Source: Elusimicrobiota bacterium | GTDB taxonomy: Bacteria; Elusimicrobiota; Elusimicrobia; 2-01-FULL-59-12; JACPXA01 | Assembly: GCA_016196785.1 (NCBI GenBank) | Contig: JACPXA010000095.1 | Span: 1 to 18,602 of the forward strand | DNA: 18,602 bases | Direction of reading: 5' to 3' | Shown: positions 1-6,849 of the stretch, piece by piece | How the letters are laid out: each line of letters begins with the position of its first letter | Position numbering within the stretch: position 1 is the stretch's first letter | Position numbers and translations under genes: made by a program | The notes under the pieces: generated by a model | Told to the model about the DNA's origin: nothing | The model's database searches: none | The model's input: the letters and a program-made list of their open reading frames with translations, nothing else

Positions 1-691
1 AGACTATCTCTGCTTCCTTCGGGTCAACTTCATTTAGTTTAGGCAATGTGTTGTAGAATCCCGTGTTTAATGCTACGGCGATTTTCCTCTTCCAAGCATT
101 GAGGATCCCACCTTTAAAGATTAACTGCGGAGCTAGCCGCTTTCGTGAAGAGGAAAGAAAGTCAGGACGTGGATAGTTTGGTTCTTGTCTCCAATCCATC
201 TTTCTACATTGGGCAGGATTTTTCATGTAGTGTTCAAAAGGACGGCGCACATTTCCAGAGATATATACCGCTTGCACCTCCAAAGCCCCGAAATTAATGA
301 TTTCACCCTGTTCGTCGTATGCCACCAGTACAATATCAATGTTCCCTGCAGACTTCTCGTGTTTGTCATTCAACCGCACTTCAGTCAGCGAAGTCCATGT
401 CGTCCCCTTCGAGAAGAAAAAAGAGGCGGCATCCTCTGCAATAATCCATTCCTGACGAAAACGGATTGGGCAAGTAATCACTACTTCATCCCCGTCATAG
501 ATACTACATACGCCCAGAGGGTCATTCGCTTTATCTTTTGTGCAGTTCGGTACTTTGTTATTGAAGGGGCACAGTTTATTTCTCCGATAGCGCTCGGCAT
601 CCTTTGACATATTATCGGTAGGGAACCCAAAAACTTCCGCAAGTGGGTGAAACGGAATGTCTCGTGTCTTTATCTTAGATATATCCACCAT
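1..691 (-). CDS. NotI-family type II restriction endonuclease (N-terminal 230 residues; 3' end outside window)
   Basis: An open frame runs from ATG at 691-689 to the left edge with no stop, so the protein is cut by the window. Two things place it in the NotI family. First, four cysteines at residues 41, 50, 62 and 74 sit in a CPF...C...GVC...TCP arrangement, like the iron-binding Cys4 domain of NotI. Second, there is a PD-(D/E)xK-type core in its NotI variant: Asp119 (NIDIVLV), then Glu138-Val-Gln140 in GALEVQ, an E-x-Q motif replacing the usual E-x-K. The 19-residue Asp-to-Glu gap resembles NotI (about 22 in my recollection). The expected role is cleavage of unmodified foreign DNA at a rare GC-rich site. 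A partner methyltransferase is not in the window and may lie to the left. The codon use is AT-richer than the housekeeping block. No strong ribosome site precedes the ATG; a second possible start is Met28. The recognition site cannot be read from sequence. Confidence 0.85.
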   Translation of the reverse strand, partial: MVDISKIKTRDIPFHPLAEVFGFPTDNMSKDAERYRRNKLCPFNNKVPNCTKDKANDPLGVCSIYDGDEVVITCPIRFRQEWIIAEDAASFFFSKGTTWTSLTEVRLNDKHEKSAGNIDIVLVAYDEQGEIINFGALEVQAVYISGNVRRPFEHYMKNPAQCRKMDWRQEPNYPRPDFLSSSRKRLAPQLIFKGGILNAWKRKIAVALNTGFYNTLPKLNEVDPKEAEIV

Positions 692-759
692 GTCCGTTCA
701 TATTTAGAGCAAAAATGGGTATAATTTATTCCTCTATTTTATACTGCGGGAACCCTCCT

Positions 760-800
760 CCGAATTGTTGGGCAATGAGTTTTGTAGATAGCCAATTCGG
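760..800. repeat. Inverted repeat CCGAATTG...CAATTCGG between divergent genes
   Basis: Two perfect 8-base arms (760-767 and 793-800) are separated by 25 bases. They lie in the 261-base gap between the start of the NotI-like gene (691) and the SIR2-like gene (953). An operator for a controller or other regulator is possible, but no regulator gene is visible and the same CAATTCGG octamer occurs again inside the SIR2 gene near 1538. No other feature is supported in this gap. Confidence 0.3.
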
Positions 801-952
801 TGGACATCTTAACGGGTACCCTTATGGAACAAAGATAGCATTTTCGGGAACCAAACTAACCCCTAGTTGCTTTCTCACAGCTAGAGAAGTAGCCCGATTG
901 TGCTACCCTGTAATGCCCAGTAAAGGCTGTAGGATATTCATAAAAGCTTGGA

Positions 953-2103
953 GTGCGTTTAGCGAAATTGAACAAAAAAACTTTGCTGATGTTAGGTTCA
1001 GGTGCAACGGCTGGGAGCGGTTATTCCTTTAAGTCTGCCGGTAACTCTTGCGAAGTCTCCCTTCCAATAGACGCAAAGTTTTTCGATCAGAAATCCCCAA
1101 CGGCACAGCTGTTGGAGCATTATCCCGCCCTGCAATGCCTGAAGCAGCGGGTAGCCAAAAACGTAAACAGCTTATGCCACACATGGACAGCTTTGTACAA
1201 CTACAGAGGGTTGGCTAACGCAGGGATTGTCCATGAAGGTACAGAAGTTTTAGAGACGTTTGCTAAACTGCCAGATGACAAGAGACTTAAAGATTGGCAG
1301 AAACGCCACTATAAGATCCAGTTCGAAATTAGGGACTTCCGTCCGGCGGAGTACTTCTTGAGCGAACTTGCCATATGGGATCTTCGTTGCCTGGTCCAAG
1401 AGGTTTATTGGGAACCTCATGGTGAGGAGGCATGCTACAAGGAGTTCTGGAAAGAGCTTCCAAAAAAGTTTTCAGTAGAAGAGCCCTTTGCGGTCATTAA
1501 TCTCAACTATGACACGACTTTTATAAATGTATGTCTCCTCAATTCGGAGAGAGGATCATTTGCCCTCATGGGTCCCTGGACTGGACATCGTCCACCGAGT
1601 GGTCCAGGTCCCTTGGAAGGTTTGTAGGGCCATGGCGTTCATCCAAACAACGATTAAAAGGGTTAGACCAATATGGCTATTCGGAGAATAAGAATGACCC
1701 TGACCGATTTCCTTTCAGCCAGCCGCTCATTGTTCCTCCCCTGGCTGCCAAAGAGGAGGTCATCGGTAATAGTTCCATGCCTAGTCTGATGGATCCAGTC
1801 CTCCGTTTAGAATGGCAGCGTATGGAAGCGGCCTTACAGAATGCGGAAGCTTGGATTATCGTCGGTGTCTCTCTCTCATCTGGGGATGATCACCTTTGCC
1901 TTATGCTCCGTCGTTTCTCCCAAAAAGTAAGAGAGATACATGTAAATCATCTCAGACCGCAATCCGAGGAACAGGATCGTTGCCCCACGTTTGCGCTTTC
2001 CAAAGTGCTTGGGGTCAATACATCGAAATTTTTCTGCCACCACCAAACCAACAATAAGCTCACGAGCATTCAGCACAATAACAAACCAGGACGGTGTGGG
2101 TGA
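953..2103 (+). pseudogene. SIR2-like (putative NADase) gene interrupted by a frameshift
   Basis: Two overlapping reading frames together make one SIR2-like protein. The first (from GTG 953; TTG 968 is an alternative start) has an N-terminal Rossmann signature, LLMLGSGATAGSGYSF. It keeps homology to NLNYDTTF near 1505-1522, whose Asn is the usual catalytic NADase residue. The second frame supplies PHGSLDW (about 1564-1584, with the conserved His), a VPPLAAKE segment, and IIVGVSLSSGDD, equivalent to the GYSLP-x-D motif. The shift is minus one and falls between about 1513 and 1560, exactly between the two catalytic motifs. The first frame stops at 1625-1627. Proteins of this family deplete NAD during phage infection in several defence systems. 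I see no classic slippery heptamer, so a disabling mutation or a base-call error is more likely than programmed shifting. A further charged, helical-looking stretch in another frame reaches 2224 and may be a lost C-terminus. Confidence 0.65.
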
Positions 2104-2241
2104 AGTAAGGCTTCAGAAAATTAGGGTCTTACGCCAGCTTTTACGCCAATCCTGTTCAGTAATACGCAGTCGCCTGAAGAAGTTGGATGGGGCGATTAGT
2201 GACGATGAAAGTAATGATCAGTAACTCTGAGTAGCAGCCCG

Positions 2242-2287
2242 ATTCTCCTTAGGACGGAGTTGCTCTATCCAGTTGAGCTACGGGGGC
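2242..2287 (-). pseudogene. 5' half of tRNA-Arg(CCT), severed after the anticodon stem
   Basis: On the minus strand the acceptor 5' strand GCCCCCG, TA, the D arm (GCTC...GAGC), an anticodon stem CTCC/GGAG and the loop GTCCTAA (anticodon CCT) are all recognisable. After the anticodon stem the sequence turns into unrelated DNA with no T arm and no matching CGGGGGC acceptor 3' strand. The normal T-loop sequence is not found nearby. The break coincides with the composition change at 2241. Base 32 of the loop is G, which is unusual. This is most likely an integration or recombination scar. Confidence 0.7.
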
Positions 2288-2305
2288 TTCTCTTTGCTAT
2301 TCCAG

Positions 2306-2668
2306 TCAAGTAATTTGGACCATTCGCTTTCGAAAATCGATTGTCAAACGATGCTGCTGAAGAAGACGAGTTCCGATGAGGATATCCTTCGCATGTGAAG
2401 TCACAGCGTATACCTCTCGAGCGTGACCATGCCAGTAAATCTGGCCTAGGAATACCTTTTCCTGTACCACATCGCCAGTTGCAATCTCATAGGATTCGTA
2501 ACCGAGCCACCGCCAGTGATAACATCGAGCTAATTGCTCAGGAAGGCTCAAGAGGCCATTGAACCCAGTGTCGATGACCGCCTGGTGTCGGTGTCGGTAG
2601 TGCCGTGACGAAAGCAGTACGATCCGAACGAGGGGTTCCCCGTGCTCGTTAACGGATCCTTGCAGCAC
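2306..2668 (-). CDS. Clan AA retropepsin-like aspartic protease
   Basis: This 120-residue protein starts at GTG 2668. The motif AVIDTGFNGLLSLP (about residues 30-43) is the single D-T-G active site of small retropepsin-like proteases, which work as dimers. The C-terminal segment with ILIGTRLLQQ and TIDF matches the end of the fold, where a hydrophobic-hydrophobic-Gly motif and the last strand lie. There is no signal peptide or membrane segment, so it is probably cytoplasmic. It overlaps the end of the upstream gene by 20 bases in another frame, implying coupled translation. Its stop lies 18 bases from the tRNA-Arg remnant. The family is common in cyanobacteria and archaea beside a small partner protein; its substrate is not known to me. 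Confidence 0.7.
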   Translation of the reverse strand: MLQGSVNEHGEPLVRIVLLSSRHYRHRHQAVIDTGFNGLLSLPEQLARCYHWRWLGYESYEIATGDVVQEKVFLGQIYWHGHAREVYAVTSHAKDILIGTRLLQQHRLTIDFRKRMVQIT

Positions 2669-2912
2669 GGCTTTTTAAACGGCGGAACTTGTGGACGGTT
2701 GGATACCCGACGCGGAAAAAATCAAAGATTTTGTTTGGAAAAATGGCCATGGCACGACGTGCGGCATCGAGTTCGTCAGTGCCAATGACGTACTTGCCAG
2801 ATTCTGGTTCCACGGCCACGATCTTACCTCGATGGCGAGGAAGTAATCGAGGCTGGATCTTTTGAAAAAGCCGCGCACCACGTTTGAATTGTTGGATATC
2901 GTCCTTGCCCAT
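2649..2912 (-). CDS. Small basic protein, partner of the clan AA protease (DUF5678-like)
   Basis: This 87-residue protein has a central core of about residues 27-62: HRGKIVAVEPESGKYVIGTD, a helix with DAARRAM, then FRVGYP. It resembles the short proteins that accompany clan AA aspartic proteases (a kxVAvd...g...vi.g.dl..a pattern). The C-terminus is very basic (HKFRRLKSR). A good ribosome site (GGTGGGAG) lies about 8 bases before ATG 2912, supporting this start over the GTG/ATG just upstream in another frame. It leads the two-gene unit and overlaps the protease. Its role, perhaps as antitoxin-like partner, substrate or chaperone, cannot be decided from sequence. Confidence 0.6.
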   Translation of the reverse strand: MGKDDIQQFKRGARLFQKIQPRLLPRHRGKIVAVEPESGKYVIGTDELDAARRAMAIFPNKIFDFFRVGYPTVHKFRRLKSRAARIR

Positions 2913-3067
2913 CTTGGTTCTCCCACCTTATTTTACCATATGGGGAACAGAAAGTTTTGATTCACTGAACCCCTCCCCAAGCGGATTTCCTACTTCCCCC
3001 ACACGCGAAGACTGACTTCAGAGGAGAGGTTTAGCTGTCGGATTGCAAGACCTGACCCCGTGTTTTG
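2913..3067. other. Intergenic spacer with a dispersed-repeat-like motif
   Basis: This spacer separates the protease module from mbfA. It contains the upstream region of the protease unit (an AT-rich stretch near 2930-2945 on the minus strand) and, at about 3043-3060, the string GCAAGACCTGACCCC. From memory that string recurs in many genomes next to mobile or toxin genes. I see no coding sequence and no convincing terminator. Confidence 0.25.
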
Positions 3068-4174
3068 TTAGCCGACCGCGCTGCCCAGGGCGAGGCCGAC
3101 GAGGTAGGTCACCGTCGCGGATCCCATCCCGATCAGCACCATCTCGATGCCGCTTCGCAGGAAGGGGTTCAGCGATGCCAAGGCCCGCACGACCCCGGCG
3201 CAGAAGAGCGCGACCCCCGTGAATGCTACTGAGACAACGATCCCCTGCAGAACAGGGAGGAACAGAAACGGGACAATCGGCACGAAGCCACCCAGCGCAA
3301 ACGCGACTCCGGTATAGGCTCCTAGCCGACCAGGACTTTCCAAGCTCATTTCCGTAATTCCGTCCACTTCGGCTAAGAGGGCTTTAAGCAATTCGTTCCG
3401 ATTCGAGGAGAGGCGAACCACCAGATGCTCCGCTTCCTCCTCGGTGAGTTGCTTGCGGCGATAGGCTTCTTTGAGTTGAGTCCGCTTTGTGCCTGGTGCG
3501 ACGGTTAACGCTTCTTCCTGCAGTTGTCTTTGGGAGGTATAGATTTCTTGCTCGGCCTTCACCGAGACATAATTGGAAGCGGCCATCGAGATCGCGCCAG
3601 CCGTCAGACCGGCCACCCCAGAGATGAGCACCGTGCTGCTGGAGTGTGTCGCACCCGCGACCCCTGCGGTGAGCGCCAACACGCTGCTCAAGCCGTCGTT
3701 GGCTCCCAAGATCATGCTCCGTAACGCCCCTCCCATGGCACCGAGCTGACGGATGGATTGAAAGATATCTACCTCGTGGGCGACCTCATCCGGAAGGATT
3801 TCCTCGAACGCCGCCTGGGCCTGGGGGGCTGTCCATCGAGCGGCCTGCTGTCGGTATTTAGCAATGCCAGCCACCTCACTCTTATGGACGACCGGCAGGA
3901 CTGCGGCAACGCCGAACAGGCGGGCGAGTGCGACGAGAATTTTGTGTTCAACAAGTTCTGTCGCTGGCGGGACCGGACGGTGGAGGGACTGGAGGAGATG
4001 CACCCATAAGGTGGCGTGCCGGTCTTCGTAATCCGCCAAACGCCGAAGGAGCTCTGCCCGCTCGAGGCGATGATCCATGGTGGCGAGCGCCAGATACATC
4101 CAGCGGCTGGAGGACTCCTCGAGGAAGTTTTCCTCGACTGCCTTGATATCCTTGTCAGTCCACGTTCCCAGCAT
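3068..4174 (-). CDS. mbfA: Ferritin-like / VIT1 fusion iron (or manganese) transporter, MbfA-like
   Basis: This 368-residue protein has two parts. Residues 1-140 form a ferritin-like (rubrerythrin-type) helical domain with metal ligands typical of a di-iron site: Glu15/Glu19 region, Glu50-x-x-His53, Glu100 and Glu130-x-x-His133. Residues about 150-368 are a VIT1/CCC1 membrane domain, beginning RSMILGANDGLSSVLALTAG and ending in two hydrophobic hairpins. Proteins of this build (membrane-bound ferritin A in Rhizobiales) export ferrous iron and protect against iron and peroxide stress, with the ferritin domain sensing or presenting iron in the cytoplasm. The gene is downstream of apt, 60 bases away and on the same strand. 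The start at ATG 4174 gives the full ferritin helix; the ribosome site is weak (GTGAGA). The exact metal is inferred from the family. Confidence 0.85.
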   Translation of the reverse strand: MLGTWTDKDIKAVEENFLEESSSRWMYLALATMDHRLERAELLRRLADYEDRHATLWVHLLQSLHRPVPPATELVEHKILVALARLFGVAAVLPVVHKSEVAGIAKYRQQAARWTAPQAQAAFEEILPDEVAHEVDIFQSIRQLGAMGGALRSMILGANDGLSSVLALTAGVAGATHSSSTVLISGVAGLTAGAISMAASNYVSVKAEQEIYTSQRQLQEEALTVAPGTKRTQLKEAYRRKQLTEEEAEHLVVRLSSNRNELLKALLAEVDGITEMSLESPGRLGAYTGVAFALGGFVPIVPFLFLPVLQGIVVSVAFTGVALFCAGVVRALASLNPFLRSGIEMVLIGMGSATVTYLVGLALGSAVG

Positions 4175-4234
4175 GATCTCACAAGAGGATGTGGTTGGCT
4201 TTCTGGGTGACGGGGGTGTTCAATCGTTGTTCGG

Positions 4235-4762
4235 TCAGAATTGAATGAGGGAGAAGACGTCAAACCCCTGGAGGGTATTCCGCCCTTTGAGGAAGGCGAG
4301 CTCCACGAGGAAGGCGCACCCCATCACTCGCCCCCGGAGTTTCTCGGCCAGTTGGCAGGTGGCCCGCGCGGTTCCGCCCGTGGCCAGCAAGTCGTCTACC
4401 ACGATAACCCGCGTGCCGGGGTTCATCGCGTCGGCGTGCATCTCCAAGGTGTCCGTCCCGTACTCCAATTGATAGGTGACCCCGACGGTTTTCCAAGGGA
4501 GTTTCCCCTTTTTTCGGATGGGGATAATCCCAGCTCCCAGGCGGTAGGCGATGGGCGCCCCCAAGAGGAATCCTCGGGATTCAATGGTGAGCACCTGTTC
4601 TACCCCTTGGTTCTGATAGCGTTCCGCAATCTGGTCTACGGCGCGTTTAAAGAGATCCCCCCGCCCAAGCAGGGGGGTTAGATCTTTGAAGAGGATCCCA
4701 GGCTTCGGAAAATCCGGGACGTCCCGAATCGCTCGCTTCAACTCTTCCACAAGGCTAGGCAT
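4235..4762 (-). CDS. apt: Adenine phosphoribosyltransferase
   Basis: This 175-residue cytoplasmic enzyme of purine salvage converts adenine plus PRPP to AMP and pyrophosphate. The PRPP-binding loop VIVVDDLLATGGTA is at residues 119-132. ESRGFLLGAPIAYRLG (61-76), the KKGKLP flexible-loop region and the YxLEYGTD segment are all typical of type I Apt. I chose ATG 4762 over the ATG 18 bases upstream because GGAGG lies 6 bases before it and the family begins near this point. In Geobacter-like genomes apt follows rpoS, as it does here beyond a structured 250-base spacer. Confidence 0.95.
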   Translation of the reverse strand: MPSLVEELKRAIRDVPDFPKPGILFKDLTPLLGRGDLFKRAVDQIAERYQNQGVEQVLTIESRGFLLGAPIAYRLGAGIIPIRKKGKLPWKTVGVTYQLEYGTDTLEMHADAMNPGTRVIVVDDLLATGGTARATCQLAEKLRGRVMGCAFLVELAFLKGRNTLQGFDVFSLIQF

Positions 4763-4802
4763 ACCGCGCCTCCATTGCATTCACTTACACGATCTCAAAG
4801 AA

Positions 4803-5013
4803 GGGGCGCCGGGGCCGGTGGCGAAGTGATCGCCCAGCGAGCGGAGGGCCCAGGGGCTGGAGCAAGGAAGCCTCGGTGGCTGAGCCGGGGAAGGCGAGGC
4901 TCTCGGAGGGCCAGTACGACGGCGAAGCCACCGTGGAGCGAGCGCGCAACGCGAGCGTCTTCCGGCTCGCAGCCCCTGCGGCCCCACCGCGAGCGACACA
5001 CCCCCGGCGCCCC
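4803..5013. repeat. Large GC-rich inverted-repeat element between sigma gene and apt
   Basis: The outer arms 4803-4814 (GGGGCGCCGGGG) and 5002-5013 are perfect 12-base complements. Inside them 4851-4859 (CAGGGGCTG) pairs with 4970-4978, and shorter imperfect pairings lie further in. The whole 211-base block could fold into one long interrupted stem. It begins 4 bases after the sigma-factor stop and ends 40 bases before the apt start, so any transcript of the operon would carry it. All frames are open here only because of the high GC content; no ORF looks like protein. It could be a dispersed repeat, a small RNA or a processing/attenuation element. Confidence 0.5.
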
Positions 5014-5016
5014 ACT

Positions 5017-5844
5017 TTACATGAACCCCATGCGCTGGGCAATCCGTCGGAGGCGTTCCAGGCCGCGTTTCTCCAACTGACGGACACGCTCGCGTGACAC
5101 CCGGAGCTGTTTCCCTACCTGCTCTAAGGTCTTCTGTTGCCCTCGGAGGCCAAAGCGGAATTCAAGGATCTGCCGTTCGCGTGTCGGCAGCGCCGTCAGG
5201 GCAACATCCAACTCGTCATGGAGCCTCAGGAGCGAGAGTACTCGATCCGGCGAGTGCGCCTCATTGTCCGAGATGACGTCCTTCACGGTGAGATCCTCGT
5301 CTTCGTCCAGGGGGGCCTCGAGGCTCCCCACCCCTTTAGCGGCCTCCGCGGCGTCCAGAATCCCCTTGATCTGGCGGGCCGAGAGATGCAGTTCATCAGC
5401 CATCTCCCCCACGGTGGGGTCTCGTCCCAGCCGGCCGTGGATCTCGTCCCACTTCCGCAGCCACCGTCGGAGCGCCTCCCAGGCGTGCGGGGGAATGCGG
5501 ATGGTTTTCGATTGTTCATCGATGGCGCGGCGGATTGCTTGCTCAATCCAGTAGGCCGCGTAGGTGGAGAACCGGAATCCCTTCGAGGGGAGGAATTTGT
5601 CAATCGCATGCATCAGTCCGATGTTCCCCTCTTCGATGAGGTCGAGGAAGTCAATGCCGGGACGGTAGTATTTCTTCGCAATGGGAATCACCAACCGGAG
5701 GTTGCTCTCGACGAGATGTTGCTTGGCTTTCCGATCCCCCCGGTTGGCCTGGTACCATAATTGGTTGAACTTCTCCCGGCCCAACTCGGTGAAGGTCTTC
5801 ATGGCCCGGAAATAGAGCGAGACGGCATCCAGACTTTCAACCAT
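5017..5844 (-). CDS. rpoS: RpoS-like (group 2) sigma-70 family factor
   Basis: This 275-residue sigma factor lacks region 1.1. Region 1.2 is short (DAVSLYFRAM). Region 2 (about 30-112) has the diagnostic SNLRLVIPIAKKY, DLIEEGNIGLMHAIDKF and FSTYAAYWIEQAIRRA segments for core binding and -10 recognition. Region 3 (about 115-180) follows. Region 4 (about 205-275) has LPTRERQILEFRFGL and a VSRERVRQLEKRGLERLRR helix-turn-helix for -35 recognition. RpoS is favoured over another group 2 factor because pcm lies upstream and apt downstream, an arrangement I know from Geobacter-type genomes. The ATG at 5844 is 6 bases after the acylphosphatase stop, so the two are probably co-translated. RpoS would direct stationary-phase and stress genes. 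Confidence 0.8.
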   Translation of the reverse strand: MVESLDAVSLYFRAMKTFTELGREKFNQLWYQANRGDRKAKQHLVESNLRLVIPIAKKYYRPGIDFLDLIEEGNIGLMHAIDKFLPSKGFRFSTYAAYWIEQAIRRAIDEQSKTIRIPPHAWEALRRWLRKWDEIHGRLGRDPTVGEMADELHLSARQIKGILDAAEAAKGVGSLEAPLDEDEDLTVKDVISDNEAHSPDRVLSLLRLHDELDVALTALPTRERQILEFRFGLRGQQKTLEQVGKQLRVSRERVRQLEKRGLERLRRIAQRMGFM

Positions 5845-5850
5845 GGAAGA

Positions 5851-6129
5851 TCACCGGATGAGGAACCCTTGGTGGGTTCCGGGGCAGTCGTGCGCTTCCA
5901 CGCGAACCTGCTCCACGCGGGCCCACGGGTGGACGGTCTTGAGGTGTCGGAGGAAGGTCTCTAGCGCACTCGAATCGCCAGCGACCTCAAGCTCCACGTC
6001 GCCATTGGCCAGGTTGCGTACCCAGCCGGTGAGGCCGGCCGCTTGAGCGCTTCGCTGAACGTAGTAGCGGTACCCGATCCCTTGGACGTAGCCGGAGACA
6101 ATGACCTTGACGCAGGTGGCGCTAACCAT
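5851..6129 (-). CDS. acyP: Acylphosphatase
   Basis: This is a 92-residue protein of the usual acylphosphatase length, hydrolysing acyl phosphates such as carbamoyl phosphate or 1,3-bisphosphoglycerate. The active-site loop GYVQGIGYRYYV carries the phosphate-binding Arg, and GWVRNLANGDVELEVAG carries the catalytic Asn. The start at ATG 6129 (MVSATCVKV) matches the family; the longer frame from 6171 adds 14 residues lying inside the upstream gene. It overlaps the end of the outer-membrane protein gene by 8 bases and sits just before the sigma gene. Its place in this operon has no obvious functional link. Confidence 0.9.
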   Translation of the reverse strand: MVSATCVKVIVSGYVQGIGYRYYVQRSAQAAGLTGWVRNLANGDVELEVAGDSSALETFLRHLKTVHPWARVEQVRVEAHDCPGTHQGFLIR

Positions 6130-6820
6130 GGGGTGTCCCACTGATGGTGAGCCCAAAGAAGAAGTTGTCAAACAGGACGTCTTGGAAACGGGTAAGATCT
6201 ACCACAAACAGATCCAACTTCACCCGGGGGATGAGCAGGAGTCGCACCCCGACGCTTGCCACCCGTTGACGGGTTTCATAATCGAAGATCAGGCTCGACA
6301 GGGGACCCGTATGGCTGAGGGCGAGGAAATGACCCCAGCGACGTTCCAGCTCGGTCGGGTCGTAGGACGTCCCCCCTTGAAGGGTCACGTGGTGCCACTG
6401 TGGGAACGATGTTCCCCCGACCGCGTAGACCATCTGCCGACGACTCCCAATCGCCAGGTCGATCGGCATCCGAGGGTTCCGCGGCAGGCGATACTTGGTA
6501 TGAAACGAGACCTCCCGGCCTCGTTGGCGCAGCGCATTAATGCCTAAGGGAGTGATCGGCGTAACCTTGAGCAGATCGAACTGTAACCCCGCTTCCCACG
6601 AGGAGAGCAACCCGTAGTTGAATCCCACGACGAACCGGTGAATCCCAAAGGTAAAGGTATTCCGCGGGACCGTAGACGGCGACGGGGTCTGGATGTTCCC
6701 CGTTGGGCCGGGGAGGCTTTGGACCTCTTCGATTAGGCGGCTGAAGTTCTCGTGCGGACTCGGTGCGACCGCGATCCCTTGCGCCCTTCCTCCCGCCATC
6801 ATCACCCACAAACTGAGCAA
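6122..6820 (-). CDS. Putative outer-membrane beta-barrel protein (YjbH-like N-terminus)
   Basis: This is a protein of about 232 residues. The N-terminus is a hydrophobic stretch (LSLWVMMAGGRAQG) that looks like a signal peptide cut near Ala-Gln-Gly. It is followed by GNIQTPSPSTVPRNTFTFG and a series of alternating aromatic/hydrophobic strands such as FVVGFNYGLL and WEAGLQFDLL. It ends in strands with LFDNFFFGLTISG. The 'GNIQTPS...' start resembles the YjbH exopolysaccharide-linked outer-membrane family, but the protein is far shorter. The only in-frame start is TTG 6820. Codons just upstream (Lys-Lys-Ser-Trp) would make a better signal n-region but lack a normal start codon before the tRNA. 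The start is therefore uncertain. Function unknown. Confidence 0.55.
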   Translation of the reverse strand: MLSLWVMMAGGRAQGIAVAPSPHENFSRLIEEVQSLPGPTGNIQTPSPSTVPRNTFTFGIHRFVVGFNYGLLSSWEAGLQFDLLKVTPITPLGINALRQRGREVSFHTKYRLPRNPRMPIDLAIGSRRQMVYAVGGTSFPQWHHVTLQGGTSYDPTELERRWGHFLALSHTGPLSSLIFDYETRQRVASVGVRLLLIPRVKLDLFVVDLTRFQDVLFDNFFFGLTISGTPHG

Positions 6821-6849
6821 GACCCAAGATTTCTTGCTTCCACTGTGGA

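Larger units (their letters stand above)
1..2241. other. End of a probable acquired defence island
   Basis: This stretch is clearly richer in A and T than everything to its right. It carries a restriction endonuclease and a SIR2-like gene instead of housekeeping genes, and it ends at the breakpoint of a tRNA-Arg gene. tRNA genes are the classic landing sites of integrative elements. The left border and any integrase lie outside the window, so calling it an island is an inference from composition, gene content and the tRNA junction. Confidence 0.6.

Noticed and set aside
185..607. Plus-strand open frame of 140 codons
   Set aside because: It lies antisense to the NotI-like gene, whose motifs are clearly real, and its own translation shows no protein-like pattern.
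715..1032. Plus-strand open frame of 105 codons upstream of the SIR2 gene
   Set aside because: Composition looks random, it has no recognisable motif and it overlaps the start of the SIR2-like frame.
1505..1560. Programmed ribosomal frameshift in the SIR2-like gene
   Set aside because: No X-XXY-YYZ slippery heptamer in the right frame and no clear downstream stem was seen; mutation or sequence error is simpler.
2229..2287. Group I intron in the anticodon loop of tRNA-Arg
   Set aside because: Such introns occur in bacterial tRNA-Arg(CCU), but here the anticodon stem and loop are continuous, and a SIR2 gene, not intron structure, follows.
4775..5097. Several overlapping open frames in the sigma-apt spacer
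   Set aside because: All frames are open on both strands because of high GC; translations are arginine/proline-rich and low in complexity, so the stretch is better described as a structured non-coding repeat.
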